This document shows, piece after piece, positions 23,880 through 37,900 of a stretch of DNA of 64,000 bases. The first letter of the stretch is position 1. Every line of letters begins with the position of its first letter. The DNA lies in assembly GCF_040939455.1 (NCBI RefSeq), contig NC_134116.1, positions 43,539,400 to 43,603,399 on the forward strand, in the 5' to 3' direction. Source of the DNA: Microcebus murinus. Taxonomy: Eukaryota > Chordata > Mammalia > Primates > Cheirogaleidae. Under the pieces are notes generated by a model, which was not told the origin of the DNA, searched no databases, and saw nothing but the letters and a program-made list of their open reading frames with translations. A program made the translations under genes and the position numbers.

Positions 23880-24980
23880 GATTGTGGTGGAAGTGAGGAG
23901 ATTGTTTCCTGACATGAAATGCCCTGCAAAATTATCTCCTGGAGTGACAAAGGTGTTTTTCCCTTTGCAAAATGCTTGATTTTGAGCCATCTTGGAAATT
24001 CAAAGGATTCATTGGGAGAGGATGTTCTAAGGCAAGAGATTCTAGGAAAAACTTCTTATGGCAGAATCCAAGGTGGAGGAAGAGATTCATTTGGTGACAG
24101 ATGTCCAAACTTAGTTCATTGGGTTACTTGCAAGCCCCATAGTCTTCCTTAATTAACATTCATGTACCCACCAAAGAGCAACAACTATCAATATCCAATA
24201 GCCAATGTGAATAGATGGCCAAGTAAGCCAGACTATTGGAATAACCAACCAAGAATAGCTACATTCATGGAAAGATTATTAAATCAGTGTTTACTCATTC
24301 TTTAGCCCTCTTTTTCCCCAAACTTCTTGTGAAAATAGTAAGAACATGACAAAGAAAACTGGAGGAATTTCTGAATCAAAATATATCACTTATGTCCACT
24401 CCAGAGTCCTGGCATAAGTAAGAGAAAGAGTAAAATGGAAGTCATATACCTTCCTCACTCAAATCCCTGGAAATTATATTTTTTCCATTGCATGAAAAAT
24501 GAGGAGAAAAGACAATAATGATAAAAGAATGAATTTTAATTTTAAAATAATAAACTTCAAGTTATGAAATTTTCTAAGAATTTTAAATAATGATAAGAGA
24601 TTTTTTAAAATTTAACATTGATTGAGGGAAAGAAAATCATATCATATTTGCATTCTTCCAAGTTGAACCTACACTTATACATTGACACTGCTTATTGATA
24701 AACATAATCAAAACTATTCTAGAATCTAAAGCCACAGATCATTAGCTCTTCCTATTTTATGAGAAAGCTTTGAGTACGGTAGGAGAGCAAACTGTTGTGC
24801 ATTTGGGATCAGGGATTATATCTTGCATTCCTCCAAGATGCTTATATCTATATAGCTGATAACAATCTCCCCAAATAAAAACTGAATTATTGTTGGATTA
24901 AGCACAGATGTGTCAGAAACTATGGAAAACAAATACCTCGAAATTTTAATAATTATGATTTACAAAGTCTTTATAAATCT
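23880..24980. other. Unassigned DNA, no gene seen
   Basis: The 77-codon frame at 23919-24152 resembles no family I know and lacks a visible signal peptide or domain. Confidence 0.35.
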
Positions 24981-24982
24981 TT

Positions 24983-25030
24983 GACTTGGCTCCTAGAGTG
25001 TTAGTATTATGCGCATGAGCCACTGCACCC
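24983..25030 (-). mobile_element. Tiny Alu remnant
   Basis: CTCCTAGAGTGTTAGTATTATGCGCATGAGCCACTGCACC matches the complement of an Alu 5' end. The rest of the Alu is absent. Confidence 0.55.
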
Positions 25031-25066
25031 TATCTGTGACCCTATCTGTGACCCAGAACATTACAA
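25029..25066 (+). repeat. Insert copied from 25532-25557
   Basis: 25041-25066 is identical (26 bp) to 25532-25557. A partial copy of its start (CCTATCTGTGAC) lies at 25029-25040. AGCCACTGCAC occurs on both sides, at 25018-25028 and 25067-25077. Confidence 0.85.
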
Positions 25067-25089
25067 AGCCACTGCACTTTGTCTCTAAA

Positions 25090-27395
25090 ATTTTAATCAG
25101 GTAAAAATACATTGTTCTCTCCAAATTTTACTAAGGAGGATTTTTTTTTTTTTTGTAAGTTAAAGCATCTCCACATTTACCCTTTGAGGGCTTAGCATTC
25201 AGTTGTAGTGTGTTGATAATCTGTACAATGTTATATGATTCACATTCTCTAAATACTCCATACAATTTTAAAATAAGAATAATATATTGGAAATTTCTAA
25301 AGTACTTTAATCTCTTTGATTCACTGAAATTGTATGTATAATTTTATGAAGGAGCAAATCATTCTTAAGACATTTTGACAAGCTTAAATCACTCTTTATA
25401 AAGTTAATATATTATAGTTCTATTTCATCATTCAGATTTACAAATTAGGAAACACATTATTTTATCTACTTGGGTTTTTGCCGAGTACCAAATTATAAAG
25501 CACTCATAAAAGAGCTTAGTCACAGTTTCATCCTATCTGTGACCCAGAACATTACAACAGCTTGTGCAGCATGAAAGGGCAAAAAAGGATAAACATCCTT
25601 TGCAATTATATAACAATAAATGAACCATAGCTGATCAGCATTATGATGGGATATGTCTTGAGAGAATTTATTTAGTCCGTTAGTCATTTAGAAGGATGTG
25701 CACAGGGTAAATTCATTGGGCATATGGGTAGCATGTGTTCAAGGACTCCCTGCAGCATTGAGATGACACATTATTATAAAATATAATGTACCATCTCTGC
25801 TATTATCATGATTCTTACGAGAAAAAATAAATCTATGTTTTTATAGACAAAAATTTCCTGGGAATAAAGCAACATAAAAAAGGTGATATGGATAGCTTCT
25901 AAAGATATATTTTAACTGTAAAAAGTACTGAATTAGAATGAAATGTGATTGAGAATGACATACAAGGTATAACGACATATTTTTTCTTTAACTTAACAGA
26001 TGCCTCATGATTTTTTGGTGTCGTTTATTTTCTTTATTTTATACCTGAAGATCATATTGACAATCCAAATTAGGTGTTTTTATTCCATATTGTAAATCCA
26101 GAACAAATATCCAGGACTAAGTATATTAACACATTCTTTCAAGTATATTCACTAAATACAACTGCCAAGCATTGCCCTTGGTACTGGTATTATCTATATT
26201 TTTTCTAAGATATTATTTTATGTTTTCTTAACATGTAGAGATTTAATTTATATAACAAATGCACAATAATCAATTAAATTTACAAATATTTTGTCTTCAA
26301 AAGAAATAGTTCCAAAAGAATTACTGAAATTTCTAATATTCTTTTCTCACCAAGAAGTGTGCAAGGAAGAGACATCATATATATGTTCGCCATCATTTTA
26401 GGAAAGTTTATTTTTTGAAAATAAAAACTACAACAGCAACAGACAACAATGCAAACAAAAAAAGATTTGTGAAGCCAGATATATGTTCAGTTCTATGTCA
26501 CACGATCACCTGCTTGCTAATAAAGATCTGGTAGTGATATTAGGTATTAGTACACAAATTGTGCTATGAATAAGGCAGATCATACCAGCTGGCTAAAGCC
26601 AATTGTTAAACATAGTCGCAATTAAATTTATTTTAAATTGTTTCAGTTAATTTAAAAACAAAGATAAGAAGTACTTGAAACTTATTACTTCCTAATTGTT
26701 CTACAACATTTTACTACTGTCCTGTTTCAAGGTTATTTATGCTTATTCTAACTCCATAATGAAAATACTATTAATATGTAATTAATTCTACTCTGCACTC
26801 CTTAACTTAATATGAAGTTAGTACCTTAAAAAAGTTTCATGTGAGAGTATTAATCCTATGAAAATAGGCAACTTGTATAAAACAGTATATAATTTATTGT
26901 TTTGTTGATTTTCTAGATTTAAAAAAGTATTTGAAAATATTTAGCTTGCATGTCTATTTCCATTACATTATGATTACCATAGAAGACATCCAGTATTCTT
27001 CAGACAAAAAGTTGCACACATCATTGACAAATTTATGAATTTCCAATGTCATCATTTCTTCATCATATTCATTAATTTAAACAAAAATATCAGTCAATTT
27101 TCATGTAAAAACTATTTTCACCAGTCAGCTGCAACTGTGAATACAATAGCTTAACAAAATATTTCTCCCTTCTGTGAGAAGCGATTGGCTATTAGAAGTT
27201 TAAAATAAAGACGATTGTATTGTTTATTAATATTTGTAAATATGTGCTATACTTTCTTTACATCAATAAAATTTATTATTCAGTTATTTACATACATATA
27301 CATACATTTTTCTTCCAAAGAACTGGCTATTATGCATGTACCATCAGCTATTATATGAACAAAATGAGGAAGTGACACAGAAAAACATCTCATTT
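25090..27395. other. Unassigned AT-rich DNA, no gene seen
   Basis: No confident repeat or exon in about 2.3 kb, apart from the 26-bp sequence at 25532-25557 shared with 25041-25066. Confidence 0.4.
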
Positions 27396-27408
27396 AAAAG
27401 AAGGAACA

Positions 27409-27747
27409 GGCCGGGCGCTGTGGCTCACGCCTGTAATCCTAGCTCTTGGGAGGCCGAGGCGGGCGGATTGCTCAAGGTCAGGAGTTCAAAACCAGCCTGA
27501 GCAAGAGCGAGACCCCGTCTCTACTATAAATAGAAAGAAATTAATTGGCCAACTGATATATATATGTAAAAAATTAGCCGGGCATGGTGGCGCATGCCTG
27601 TAGTCCCAGCTACTCGGGAGGCTGAGGCAGAAGGATCACTCAAGCCCAGGAGTTTGAGGTTGCTGTGAGCTAGGCTGACGCCACGGCACTCACTCTAGCC
27701 TGGGCAACAAAGTGAGACTCTGTCTCAAAAAAAAAAAAAAAAAAAAA
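27409..27747 (+). mobile_element. Young dimeric Alu, strepsirrhine type
   Basis: Starts GGCCGGGCGCTGTGGCTCAC and keeps many CpGs. It includes the TTAATTGGCCAACTG plus TA-run linker and ends CTGTCTC plus A tail. The perfect 13-bp repeat AAAAGAAGGAACA at 27396-27408 and 27748-27760 is the target-site duplication. It is the least diverged Alu in the window. Confidence 0.97.
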
Positions 27748-27847
27748 AAAAGAAGGAACAATTCGAAAATAAAGAAAAAGAAATAGGAGAATATTTTTTC
27801 CAGGCAATTCTTACTATGTAAGAGTGAAGCATTTAATTTTTAAACAT

Positions 27848-28022
27848 GGTGGGCAGGTGAGAGGAGGGAGGAGGGGAAAGGGGTATACTTACATAATGGG
27901 TGTGGTGTGCACCAACTGGGGATTGGACACACTTGAAGTGCTGGCACAGAGGGGAGGAGGGGTGGCAGGGGCAATATATGTAACCCAATAATATTTGTAC
28001 CCCCATAATATCATGAAATAAA
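27848..28022 (+). mobile_element. 175-bp L1 3' end
   Basis: Starts in the G-rich block (GGTGGGCAGGTGAGAGG..) and ends ATATATGTAACCCAATAATATTTGTACCCCCATAATATCATGAAATAAAA. Only the last part of the 3'UTR is present. Target-site duplication not identified. Confidence 0.88.
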
Positions 28023-29455
28023 AGGAGGGAAAAACTCCTTCTAACTCATTTTGAATTGTAAATGTTTTCTAAAGACACCATAAACCTATATTAAGTCTTT
28101 TGTAAAGCTCTGAAAATATATATTAATATTCCTTACTTTACGTTGCATATTTTACTCAATGAATACAACTTAAAATTGCTGATTTTTCTTATAAAAGGTA
28201 GTATAGTTTCTCAAATAAAATATTATGAGTATAACTAACATATCAAATCAGAATTTTTATCCAAGACATCATGTTCTTTTTCATAAACTAAATTCTAAGG
28301 GGTTCACTGAAGAACTGAAAAATTAGAAAAAAAGCCTATTTTCTCTGTTGATTACAGTTAATTGGACAATGTATTTAGAAAGTAGAAATATATTGTTTTT
28401 TTAACTAAGGAAAAAATAAATTTGATTCTGTTTCTAGATCTATATCAGAATGGATACTGTGAATGTCCTTACTGATCAAAAGAAATTTAAATTTAAATAA
28501 ATAGTTTTAAAATTTTATTCAATGTACAAAATGAAAGATTTTAAGATGTTACAAATGAGGTGACAGCAAATTTATGAAGATAATTGTATTTTACTGTGAG
28601 TGTTTCTGGTAAGTCATTGAGACTTCAATAAAGCTTATCAACTATCCAGAGGGAGTGTTATAATGGGAAGCCTCTACATAATGTCTGGCTTAGGGTGAAA
28701 AAGAAATATATTCAAAATGATGAAAAGACAGCAAGAAAACTTATCTATCTCAAACTTGGTGCTGCATGAATAAATGTCTCTTTAGAATTGATAACCACAA
28801 GGCAGCCATCTTTGGCCTTGATGCTTGAGATTCATGCTTCTTATGTAGTGTAAATAAAAATTCCCATGTGGAAAATTATTTTAAAATATTCTAAATAATT
28901 TTCACAACTCTGTTTACCTGGTGGATTAAAAAATTAAAATCTTCTCTGGAGAAATGGAATTTTATTTCAGATTGCAAAAAACATACATGAATAAGTTCAA
29001 AATTAAATATAGAATATAGTTTTTAAAAAATACTGTCTTTATATAAATAAATAATTTATATGTGTCCATGTGTATGCAAAAGGAGAAATTTAAGAGTATG
29101 TTCAATAAACATAAGGAATTAGAGAACAAATAGCAGAATTGGAAAAAATAAAAAATCTAGAAATAAATAAATAAGTAAAGACAACAATAGGTTTGAACCA
29201 TATAGACTGAGATGAAGAAAGAAGTAAGAAAAAGGAAATAAAATAAAGTATCTAGATTGTATTCAAGAAGACAAAAAGATGGAAAATATATAAAAACTAT
29301 ATTAGGGGATATAGAACCTACTCTTATTCTGAGTTCCACAAATAAGATAATAGAAGAGAGAAGTAAAAATATTTCAAAAAGATAAAGACTTAATTGTTTC
29401 ATAATAATTGAAACAAATCAATTAACTAACTAGTCATGGATCCCCACTAATGACA
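28023..29455. other. Unassigned AT-rich DNA, no gene seen
   Basis: No repeat or coding signal recognised. The minus-strand frame at 29157-29402 is hydrophobic and lacks a domain. Confidence 0.4.
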
Positions 29456-29460
29456 AACTC

Positions 29461-29712
<252 letters not shown>

Positions 29713-29744
29713 ATCACATACAGATGGTAGTACTTGATTGAGAT

Positions 29745-29945
29745 GATTTGACTGTAGGGGATACATGGCAACATCCAGGGATATTTTTGATTGTTACAAC
29801 TAGGGCAGGAGAAAGGTGTATGCTATTGGCATCTAATAGGTACAGGCCAAGGATGTTGCTAAATATGCTACATGACAGACTATCCTTCCCACACAACTAA
29901 AATTTATCTAGCCTAAAAAATCAATAGAGCTCCTGCTGAGAAACA
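29745..29945 (+). mobile_element. hAT-Charlie fragment, MER20-like
   Basis: Matches the MER20-type pattern: GGGGATACATGGCAACATCCAGGGATATTTTTGATTGTTACAACTAGGG, GGCATCTAATAGGTACAGGCCAAGGATGTTGCTAAATATGCTACATGACAG, CAATAGAGCTCCTGCTGAGAAAC. The left end is missing next to the microsatellite. Non-coding. Confidence 0.8.
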
Positions 29946-30489
29946 TCAATTGTGACATTTCATAATGAACCTGCAGAGAAGCAAAGTAAAAGAAAAGATT
30001 TTAAAAGGCTAACAGAGAATGAGAGTTAAAGGAGGAAAAAGTAAATATATAAAACAAAGTAATATTAAATAGCTTGAGGACTGATTTTTCAAGCACAAAC
30101 ATCACTGTGAGCAAAACTAAACTAATATTTACTAATATGTAAATTATAATAGTAATGATTTATTACTAGATCTGCTCTGAAAGTCATGTAAAGATAAACC
30201 TTCAGGTTGATGTGATAGAAGCTAGAAATTAACTCAAAGCCATATAAATAAATAAAGGTCTCTAGTAAAGATAAATTAATGAGCAAATATAAAGTATTAT
30301 TGTAATTTTAGTTTGTAACTTCACTTTGCATTGTCTACAGAATTTAAAAGACAAATATATAAAAATAATTATAAATCTATATCAATGATTATACAGTGTA
30401 TAAAAATATAATTTGTAACATCAATAACATAAAGGAGAGGGATGGAATAAATAAAGATTACCATTCAGCTGGTAAAATTAAAGTTCAGA
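29946..30489. other. Unassigned AT-rich DNA
   Basis: No gene or repeat recognised. Confidence 0.4.
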
Positions 30490-31695
30490 CTGATACCCTT
30501 CCTTTTCAATAAATGATGCTGGGAAAATTAGATTGCCATATGTGAAATAATGAAACGGGACCTCTTTTTCTCACCATACACAAAAATCAACTCATGATGG
30601 ATTAAAGACTTAAATGTAAGATCCAAAACTATAAAAAAACAAGAAGAAAATCCAGGGAAACCTTCTCTGTACATTGGTATAGGCAAAGAATCATGACTAA
30701 GACCTCAAAAGTACAGGCAACACAAACTAAAATAGATAAATGGGACTTAATTAATCTTAACGGCGCTTTCATAGAAAAATAAATAATTAATAGAGTGAGC
30801 ATACAACATGTAGACTGGTAAAAATATTTGCACACTATCCATCTGAGAGGGAACTAATTTCCAGAATTTATAAGGAACTCGAACAATTCAAAAGCAACAA
30901 CTAAATCTAAAAACCCATTAAACAGTAAGCAAAGGTTGTGAATTGATAATTTTCAAAAGATGACATACAAATTGCCAACAGACATACGAAAAATGCTCAA
31001 CATCACTAATCATCAGGGAAATGCAACTCAAAACCACAATGAGTCTCCATCTTTCACCAGTCAGAATGATTATTACCAAAAAGTCAAAAAACAACAGATG
31101 TTGGCAATGATGCTGAGAAATAGGAACTCATACATTGTTGGTGGGAATTTAAATTAGCACAATTTCTATAGAAAATATATGGAGATATCTCAATGAATGA
31201 AAAGCAGAACTACCATTTAATTCATCACCTCTACTACTAAGTGTCTCCCCAAAGGAAAAGAAATCATTATTTCAAAAGGACAGATGTAGTCATATGTTTA
31301 ATGCAGCACTATAAACTATAGCAAAGCTATGGAATCCATCTAGATGTCCATCAATAAATGACTAGATAAAGAAAATGTATATACACTATGGAATACAATT
31401 CAACCATAAAAATGAATAAAATCAAGTGTTTTGCAGGAACGTGAATGGAACTGAAAGCCATTATCTTAAGTGAAACAACTCAGACAGTGACAAACATCAC
31501 ATGTTCTCATTTATAAGTGGGAGATAGCATCATGTGATACTTTCATGAGATTTACCTGGGATCTAAGAGTATATGTGGGTTTAATTGTAAAGAGGGAATA
31601 TATGATATGCAAATAGTAACCAAAGAGAGCTAGGTAGGTATATTAATATAAGATAAAATGTACTTTAAATCCAAAATTTTTCAAAAATGAATGAA
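30490..31695 (+). mobile_element. Older primate-type L1, ORF2 end and 3' part
   Basis: Plus-strand L1: CTTTTCAATAAATGATGCTGGGAAAATTAG, CTCATGATGGATTAAAGACTTAAATG, TGCTCAACATCACTAATCATCAGGG, GTGTCCATCAATAAATGACTAGATAAAG-like sequence near 31345, CATGTTCTCATTTATAAGTGGGAG. Multiple stops; no intact ORF2. The frame at 30960-31157 is a remnant. An Alu follows directly. Confidence 0.88.
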
Positions 31696-31707
31696 GGACA
31701 TGATATG

Positions 31708-32053
31708 GTTTTGTTTGTTTGTTTGTTTTTGAGACAGAGTCTCACTTTGTTGCCCAGGCTAAAGTGAATGAGTGCCATGGCGTCAGCCTAGCTCACAGCA
31801 ACCTCAAACTCCTGGGCTCAAGAGATCCTCCTGCCTCAGCCTCCCAAGTAGCCGGGACTACAGGCATGTGACACCATGCCCAGATGATTTTTTCTATATA
31901 TATATTAGTTGGCCAATTAATTTCTTTCTATTTATAGTAGAGATGGGGTCTCGCTCTTGCTCAGGCTGGTTTTGAACTCCTGACCTCGAGCAATCCGCCT
32001 GCCTCGGCCTCCCAGAGTGCTAGAATTATAGGCATGAGCCACTGCGCCCGGCC
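31708..32053 (-). mobile_element. Dimeric Alu, strepsirrhine type
   Basis: Minus-strand Alu from (GTTT)n..GAGACAGAGTCTCACTTTG to ACTGCGCCCGGCC, including the complement of the TTGGCCAACT linker. The near-perfect 11-bp repeat GACATGATATG (31697-31707) / GACATTATATG (32054-32064) is the target-site duplication. Confidence 0.95.
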
Positions 32054-32064
32054 GACATTATATG

Positions 32065-34975
32065 TTAATGAAGAGTTTAATATAGCAAAAATAACAATTA
32101 TAACTCCTTATGTATGTAGTAACAGATAATATATATAAAACAAGAATTTACAGAATGAGAAATAGATTTATTATAGTTGCCAAATACTTCAATAACCCAC
32201 TTTAAAAAATGGATAGATCAACCAGATGTAAAATAGGTAACAAAATAGAAGATTTATACAACACAATAAGCCAATTAAATCTATCTGACATATACACTGC
32301 ATTTTATCCAACAATACCAGGGCACATATTCTTATCAACTTCTTATGGGGTATTCTCCAGAAAAGACCATATATTTGACCCCCAAAAAAGTCTCAATAGA
32401 TTTATAAAACAGGTGTCATACACAGTATCTTCTATGAGGAAAATAGGATGAAGTTAGAAATCGTCGATAGAAGGACAAAAGGAAAATTCACAAATAAGTA
32501 GAAACTAATTAACACATTATTGAGCAACCAATGCCTCAAAGAAGAAATCACAAGGGAAATTAGACAACAGATGAAAAGGAAAATTAGACACAAATGAAAA
32601 GGAAAACATAACCTAGCAAATTATATGGAATGCAAGGAAAGCAGTGCTCAGAGGCAAATGTATAGTGTAAGTCCCTGAATTAAAAAAAAAAAAAATCTCA
32701 TATTGACAACCTTATCCTACACCTTAAGAACCTACAGAAAGAAGAGAAAAACAGAAAGAAGGATATAAATAAAGACTAGAGAAGATTTTTTTTAAAAGGA
32801 AAAAAAAATAGAAAAATCAATAAAATTAATAGTCAGTTTTTTGAAAAACAAGGAAATATATAAACCTTTAGCTAGATTGACAAGGAAAAGAAGAGAAAAG
32901 ATATAACTAACTGAAATCAGAAATAAAAGTGGAAAATCATTACTGACTTTATAGTGATAAAAGAATTATAAGAGTCACTATAAACAATTGTATCTCAAGA
33001 AATTAGATAACTTACAAGAAATGGGAAAATTTCCTAAAATACACTAATTACCTAAAATGACTCAGGAAGAAACAGAAATATCAACAGACCTATAATAAGT
33101 AAAAAGATTGAGTTAGTAACCAAAAACCTTCCAATAAAGAAATGTCCTTGACCATATGACTTCACTGGTTTAGACTATTAACATTTAAAAAATAATTTAA
33201 ACAAATCCTTATCAAATTACTTCAAACAATTGAAGAGGTGGGAAAACATCTTAACTCATTGTATGAAGTCAGAATTACTCTGATACCAAAGCCAAATAAA
33301 GACTTGACAAGAAAAGAAAATAATCAATCAATATACCTTATAAATATAGATACAAAACCTCTCAACACAGTATTAGAAAATTGAGAGAACAGCATATTAA
33401 AATGATTATTAACAAGAGCCAAATGGGATTTATTTTGTGACTGCAAGGGTGATTCAACTAAGAATATAAATCAATGAAATATATTACACTAATAGAATGA
33501 ATGGGAAAAAGAAAGCACATGATTGTTTGAACTATGCGGAAATGGTTTTGACAGAATCACATACATATATTATAAAAGCTCTCAAAGAATTAGAGAGGGA
33601 AAATCCCTCAACATGATAATAATCATAAAAAGCTTACAGCTAATATCATACTCAATGGTGAAAGACTGAGAGCTTTTCTAAGACCAACAATGAGAAAAAG
33701 ATGCCTGCTTTCACTACTGTTATTCAACATTTAACTGAAGTTCTAGACAGATATTTTAAACAAGAAAAAGAAACAAAAGGCAATTATAAAGGAAGAGGTA
33801 AAATTATGTCTATTCAAAGATACTATAACCATATATGGAAAATCCCAAAGAATCCATGAGAAAAAGCTATTAGAGCTAAAATAAATAAATAAATAAATTT
33901 AGCAAATTTACAGGGAATAAGATCAACACAAAATTAGTTATGGTTTCTATATACTAGCAGTGAATAATTGGAAAAGAAAATTCAAAACCAATTCCATTTA
34001 CAATAGCACATAAAAGAAATAGTAGTAAATCTAATTAAGGAGAAGAAGGTGAAAACCGTATACGCCGAAATATGCAAAACATTGATGAAAGAAATTAAAG
34101 AAGTTCTAAAAAAATGGAAAGATAGTTGTGTTCATGAATAAAATGATTTAACATTTTTAAGATGTTAATATTACCCAAAACAATTCACAGATTTAACACA
34201 ATCTCTAGCAAAATTCTAACAGCCTTTTCATAGAAATGGAAATGTTGATCCTTAAACTCATAATAAATTGCAAGAGACTGAATAGCCAAAAGAATCTTGA
34301 AAAGGGATAGTAATGCTGTAGTATTCACACTTTCTAATTTCAACACTTGTAGTAAGATATAGTAATCAAAACAGTGTTGGACTGACATAAAAACAGACAT
34401 ACAGACTAATGAAATAGAATAGAGAATCCAGAAACAAACTCTTAGGCATATGGCCAATTGATTTTTAACAAGCAGGCCAAAACTAGTAAATAAAGGTGTC
34501 CTTTCAACAAATGGTGCTGGGAAAACTGGGCATCCACAAACAGAGGAATAAAATTGAATCTTACTTTATACCATATACAAAAATTAACTCAAAATGAAAA
34601 ACCTAAACTTAAAAGTAGAAACTATACATTATTATAAGAAACATAAAGAAAAATGTTCAGGAAATTGGATTTAACAATGATTGATTATGGCTTCAAAGGA
34701 CAGACAACAAGAAAAAATAGATGAGTTAGATTTCATCAGAAATTTTTAAAAATGTACATCAAAGGATGCAATCAAGAAAACAAAATGACAACATATGAAT
34801 GGTATATTTGTAAATCATATATTTTATAAAGGCTGAATATCCAAAATATAGAAACAACTTACAAAACTCAACAACAAAACAATGAGCAATCCAATTGAAA
34901 AATGGGCAAAGGCCTCAAATAGCACACTTCTGAATAGCAGAGAAGTCTCAAGAGAAATTGAAATATTTTGACCTA
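32065..34975 (+). mobile_element. Long degenerate L1 ORF2 (endonuclease to C-terminal region)
   Basis: About 2.9 kb of continuous L1 ORF2-like DNA in plus orientation. In order: CTGATACCAAAGCCAAATAAAG (start of the reverse-transcriptase region), CTCAATGGTGAAAGACTGAGAGC, TACTATAACCATATATGGAAAATCCC (the region of the RT active-site motif, degenerate here), TTTACAATAGCACATAAAAG, CAACAAATGGTGCTGGGAAAACTGG, GAAAAATGGGCAAAGGCCTC. In-frame stops are frequent, so no functional protein is made. Some upstream sequence (32070-32700) is more diverged. The 3' end is lost near 34975. Confidence 0.85.
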
Positions 34976-34979
34976 AGTG

Positions 34980-37900
34980 AAAATAAAAATACAACTTATC
35001 AAAATATGTCAGATCCAGTGAAATAAGTTATCAGAAGAAAATTTATAACATTGAAAGCTTATTAGAAGCAAGCAAACAAAAGTTAGTAACCTAATATTTA
35101 CCTAAATTCAAATTTAGTAGATTTTTCCCTCTATATTTCTCATCTGTTCATGCATATTGTGCATCTTTTTCCATTAGATTTTTATTTGTATTTCCTTTAA
35201 TTTTTTATTTCAACATTGGTGTCATTACTGAGTTTTGCTTTACAACTCTTTTTACTCTTTATAGTGTATTTTTCTTTCCTGCTTTTTTTCTTATACTTTT
35301 GATTTAATGTAAACATTGCATTTAGAATAGCAAAGGTTATTTTTAATATTATTATTGGAATATTAATAATTGCAGAGAAAATTATTTTTCCCCTAAAAAT
35401 GTACCTGCTTAAATTTTCTGTTTGCTATTGTGTAAGGGTTTGATTCTATCTAATCAGGATTTTTGATGGGTTTGGGTCATGTTGCTATGGATACGTTCAC
35501 ATTACAATAGGTTTCAAATTCCTCTGCATTACCTTCACTTCAGGTACTGGCTGAGGCACCAGATGTTTTTTTCTCAATATTCTTTATCCACTCTTTCTTG
35601 TTGGTATTAACGCTCTGTGCAACAGAAATGTTCCCTCTTCCATACTCATGCCCATCCCCAGTGTTCTACTGTTACTGTTTTTGCTAAGGTTATCTAAGAA
35701 GTTTTGGGGGTCAAGGATAGTTTTATGTTTTCCTACTTCAATATTAGGCTTAGGTGTGCCTGTCTGATTGGTTCTCTGAGGTGTATGTTTTTCAATGATA
35801 TTTCCTGTCATCTCAGTTGCAGCATGACATCTCAGCATCTTAGCTGGGTCTTTTTCTACAGTTTCTGACTCTTGACCTAGTGATAGACCTCTTATCATGG
35901 TAAAATAGAATTTTGGTCCTAGGATTTTATACTGGCTTTTCCTGAATAACAGAGATGTTATTAGTTTCCTTTATTCTCTGACAGATTCTGACGTGTTCCA
36001 TGGGTAGTCAGCTTTGTTATTTCTCTTCCCAGTAGCTTAAAGCTTTTGTATCATGGGAAGTAAGAGCTCAGTAATGTCTTTGTGCATTTCCCACTGTGGT
36101 AGAAAGCACCAAAAGAGGATAGATCTTTCTCATTTATCTCCCTGATACTGAACATTCCAATGAATAAGTGGTAGATATAAATGAAGAATAACCTTTGAAT
36201 GAGTGCAGACTCCACCAGTGTCTGCAGCTCTTAGGATTTCTATACATGCAAGCTAGCACACACTTACCTTTTAGCAATTTGTTATACAGTGTAGCTGAAT
36301 TCTTATATTAATAGCTTATTATCACTGGTATGGTGTCCACATCTCTTACTCCTCTGCTCTGACCTCAGGTGAGTCAGTGCTCACAGCCAATCTCACCTTG
36401 AATTGGACCCATATTTTCTTAGGTATCAAGTTACTTTTTCACGCAGCAACCTCAGCTTTCTGATGGGTTCAAGAAAAGTTATGGTTTTGTAACTGATTCA
36501 TATTTTTTCTTATTGCTAGAATGAGATAATGTTCTTTGCAGCTATTAATATATGCATCATAGGCAGAATCTGGAATTATATTTCTCAAAAACATCTATAA
36601 AAAATCTTACTTTTAGATAAATAGACTTAATTCTATCAGAGAATGTGGGCAAGTCATTTGACATACATCATTTGACAAATTTGTATTTATAAAAAGAAAA
36701 GCTCTAGAGTTAATCAGATATTATCTTTCTTAGATACCAGTTTGGGATTCCTTGAAGATATTCATTTTTTCATGTAGCTATAAAAAATAAAATGATTCAA
36801 ATTGTATGAAATTCTCTCCTAAACACATTTCTACTTTTAGTTCATTATTTCCAGTGATGCTTTAATGAATTTTTAAATCAAGGTCTGGCTTGTCATTTCT
36901 ATATCAAACTTTATAAGCTTTGCTACTCAAAATAAATATTATTTTGGCTGCAATACAAAATTCTACAGAAAAAAAATTTAATATTGGAAATAATCTGAAA
37001 GGCTAAAAAATATAGAGATCATCACTGAGTAAAGCACATTTTTAAAAATATTTTACTGCTGTGTAGCCTAAATAAAGTGAATAAAACAGCAGCTTGAAAA
37101 AATTATATGCTTATGGCTTTATGTCAGTTTTGAAAAATATATTAACTTATTAATTGCTTTGTTTCCAATAAATATGGTGGTCACTTCCCTAAGTGTGAAT
37201 GTGTTATAATTTATTACCCCCGTGAATGGGTAATGTTTAGTTTTATTTATAATTAAGCCTCAAACACATGGAAGCTGTTTGACTTTGTGTCAGTGGAAAT
37301 GACTTCTACTTCTGTATTGTACATCTAATAAAGAAAGCCATCTTTATTTTAGACATACACCTGGAAGAAAAATTTCAAGGGGAAAAATAAAACAGACAAA
37401 CAAAAAACAAAACTCAGAATATAAAGATTTCCCATGTGGCCCTGGACAGGATGGCCTAAGCCCTTTCCTAACTTTTTATTTCCTTTTCCCCTGATTATGT
37501 CCATTGAGACTTTGTGCTGGTTTTTATCAGGATGATGCTCGAGGCTTCTTATGCTCCAGGCATTTGTTGAAAGAGATGAAGAATTACATAAAGAACAGCA
37601 CTTAATTAGGAGATTAGAATTGTTAATGTTTACATGCCCCCTTTTCTTCATGGTCATCACCCCAAAGTGTCTGGACCCAGATACTTTTTATCCAGGGTAG
37701 AGGTAGAGTAGCAATGCTAAACATTCTCTAGGGTTTAAAGCCAACACATAAATCTTACAGAAAAATGAAGCCGGAAAGGATAGTCTACTATAATGGGACA
37801 GGATGATGGGGAAGTTGCTTTTATACTTATATGAAGCTAAAACTGAGAATCCTTATACAAAAACAGGTTAAATACTATTCTAAAACAATGTGAAAGATAA

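Noticed and set aside
35584..35898. 104-codon minus-strand frame with a more protein-like composition
   Set aside because: No family recognised, no intact gene structure, and it lies in a block that looks like old TE sequence. A conservation test would be needed to revive it.
37349..37660. 103-codon minus-strand frame
   Set aside because: No domain or homology I can recognise; the hydrophobic C-terminus comes from a T-rich stretch.
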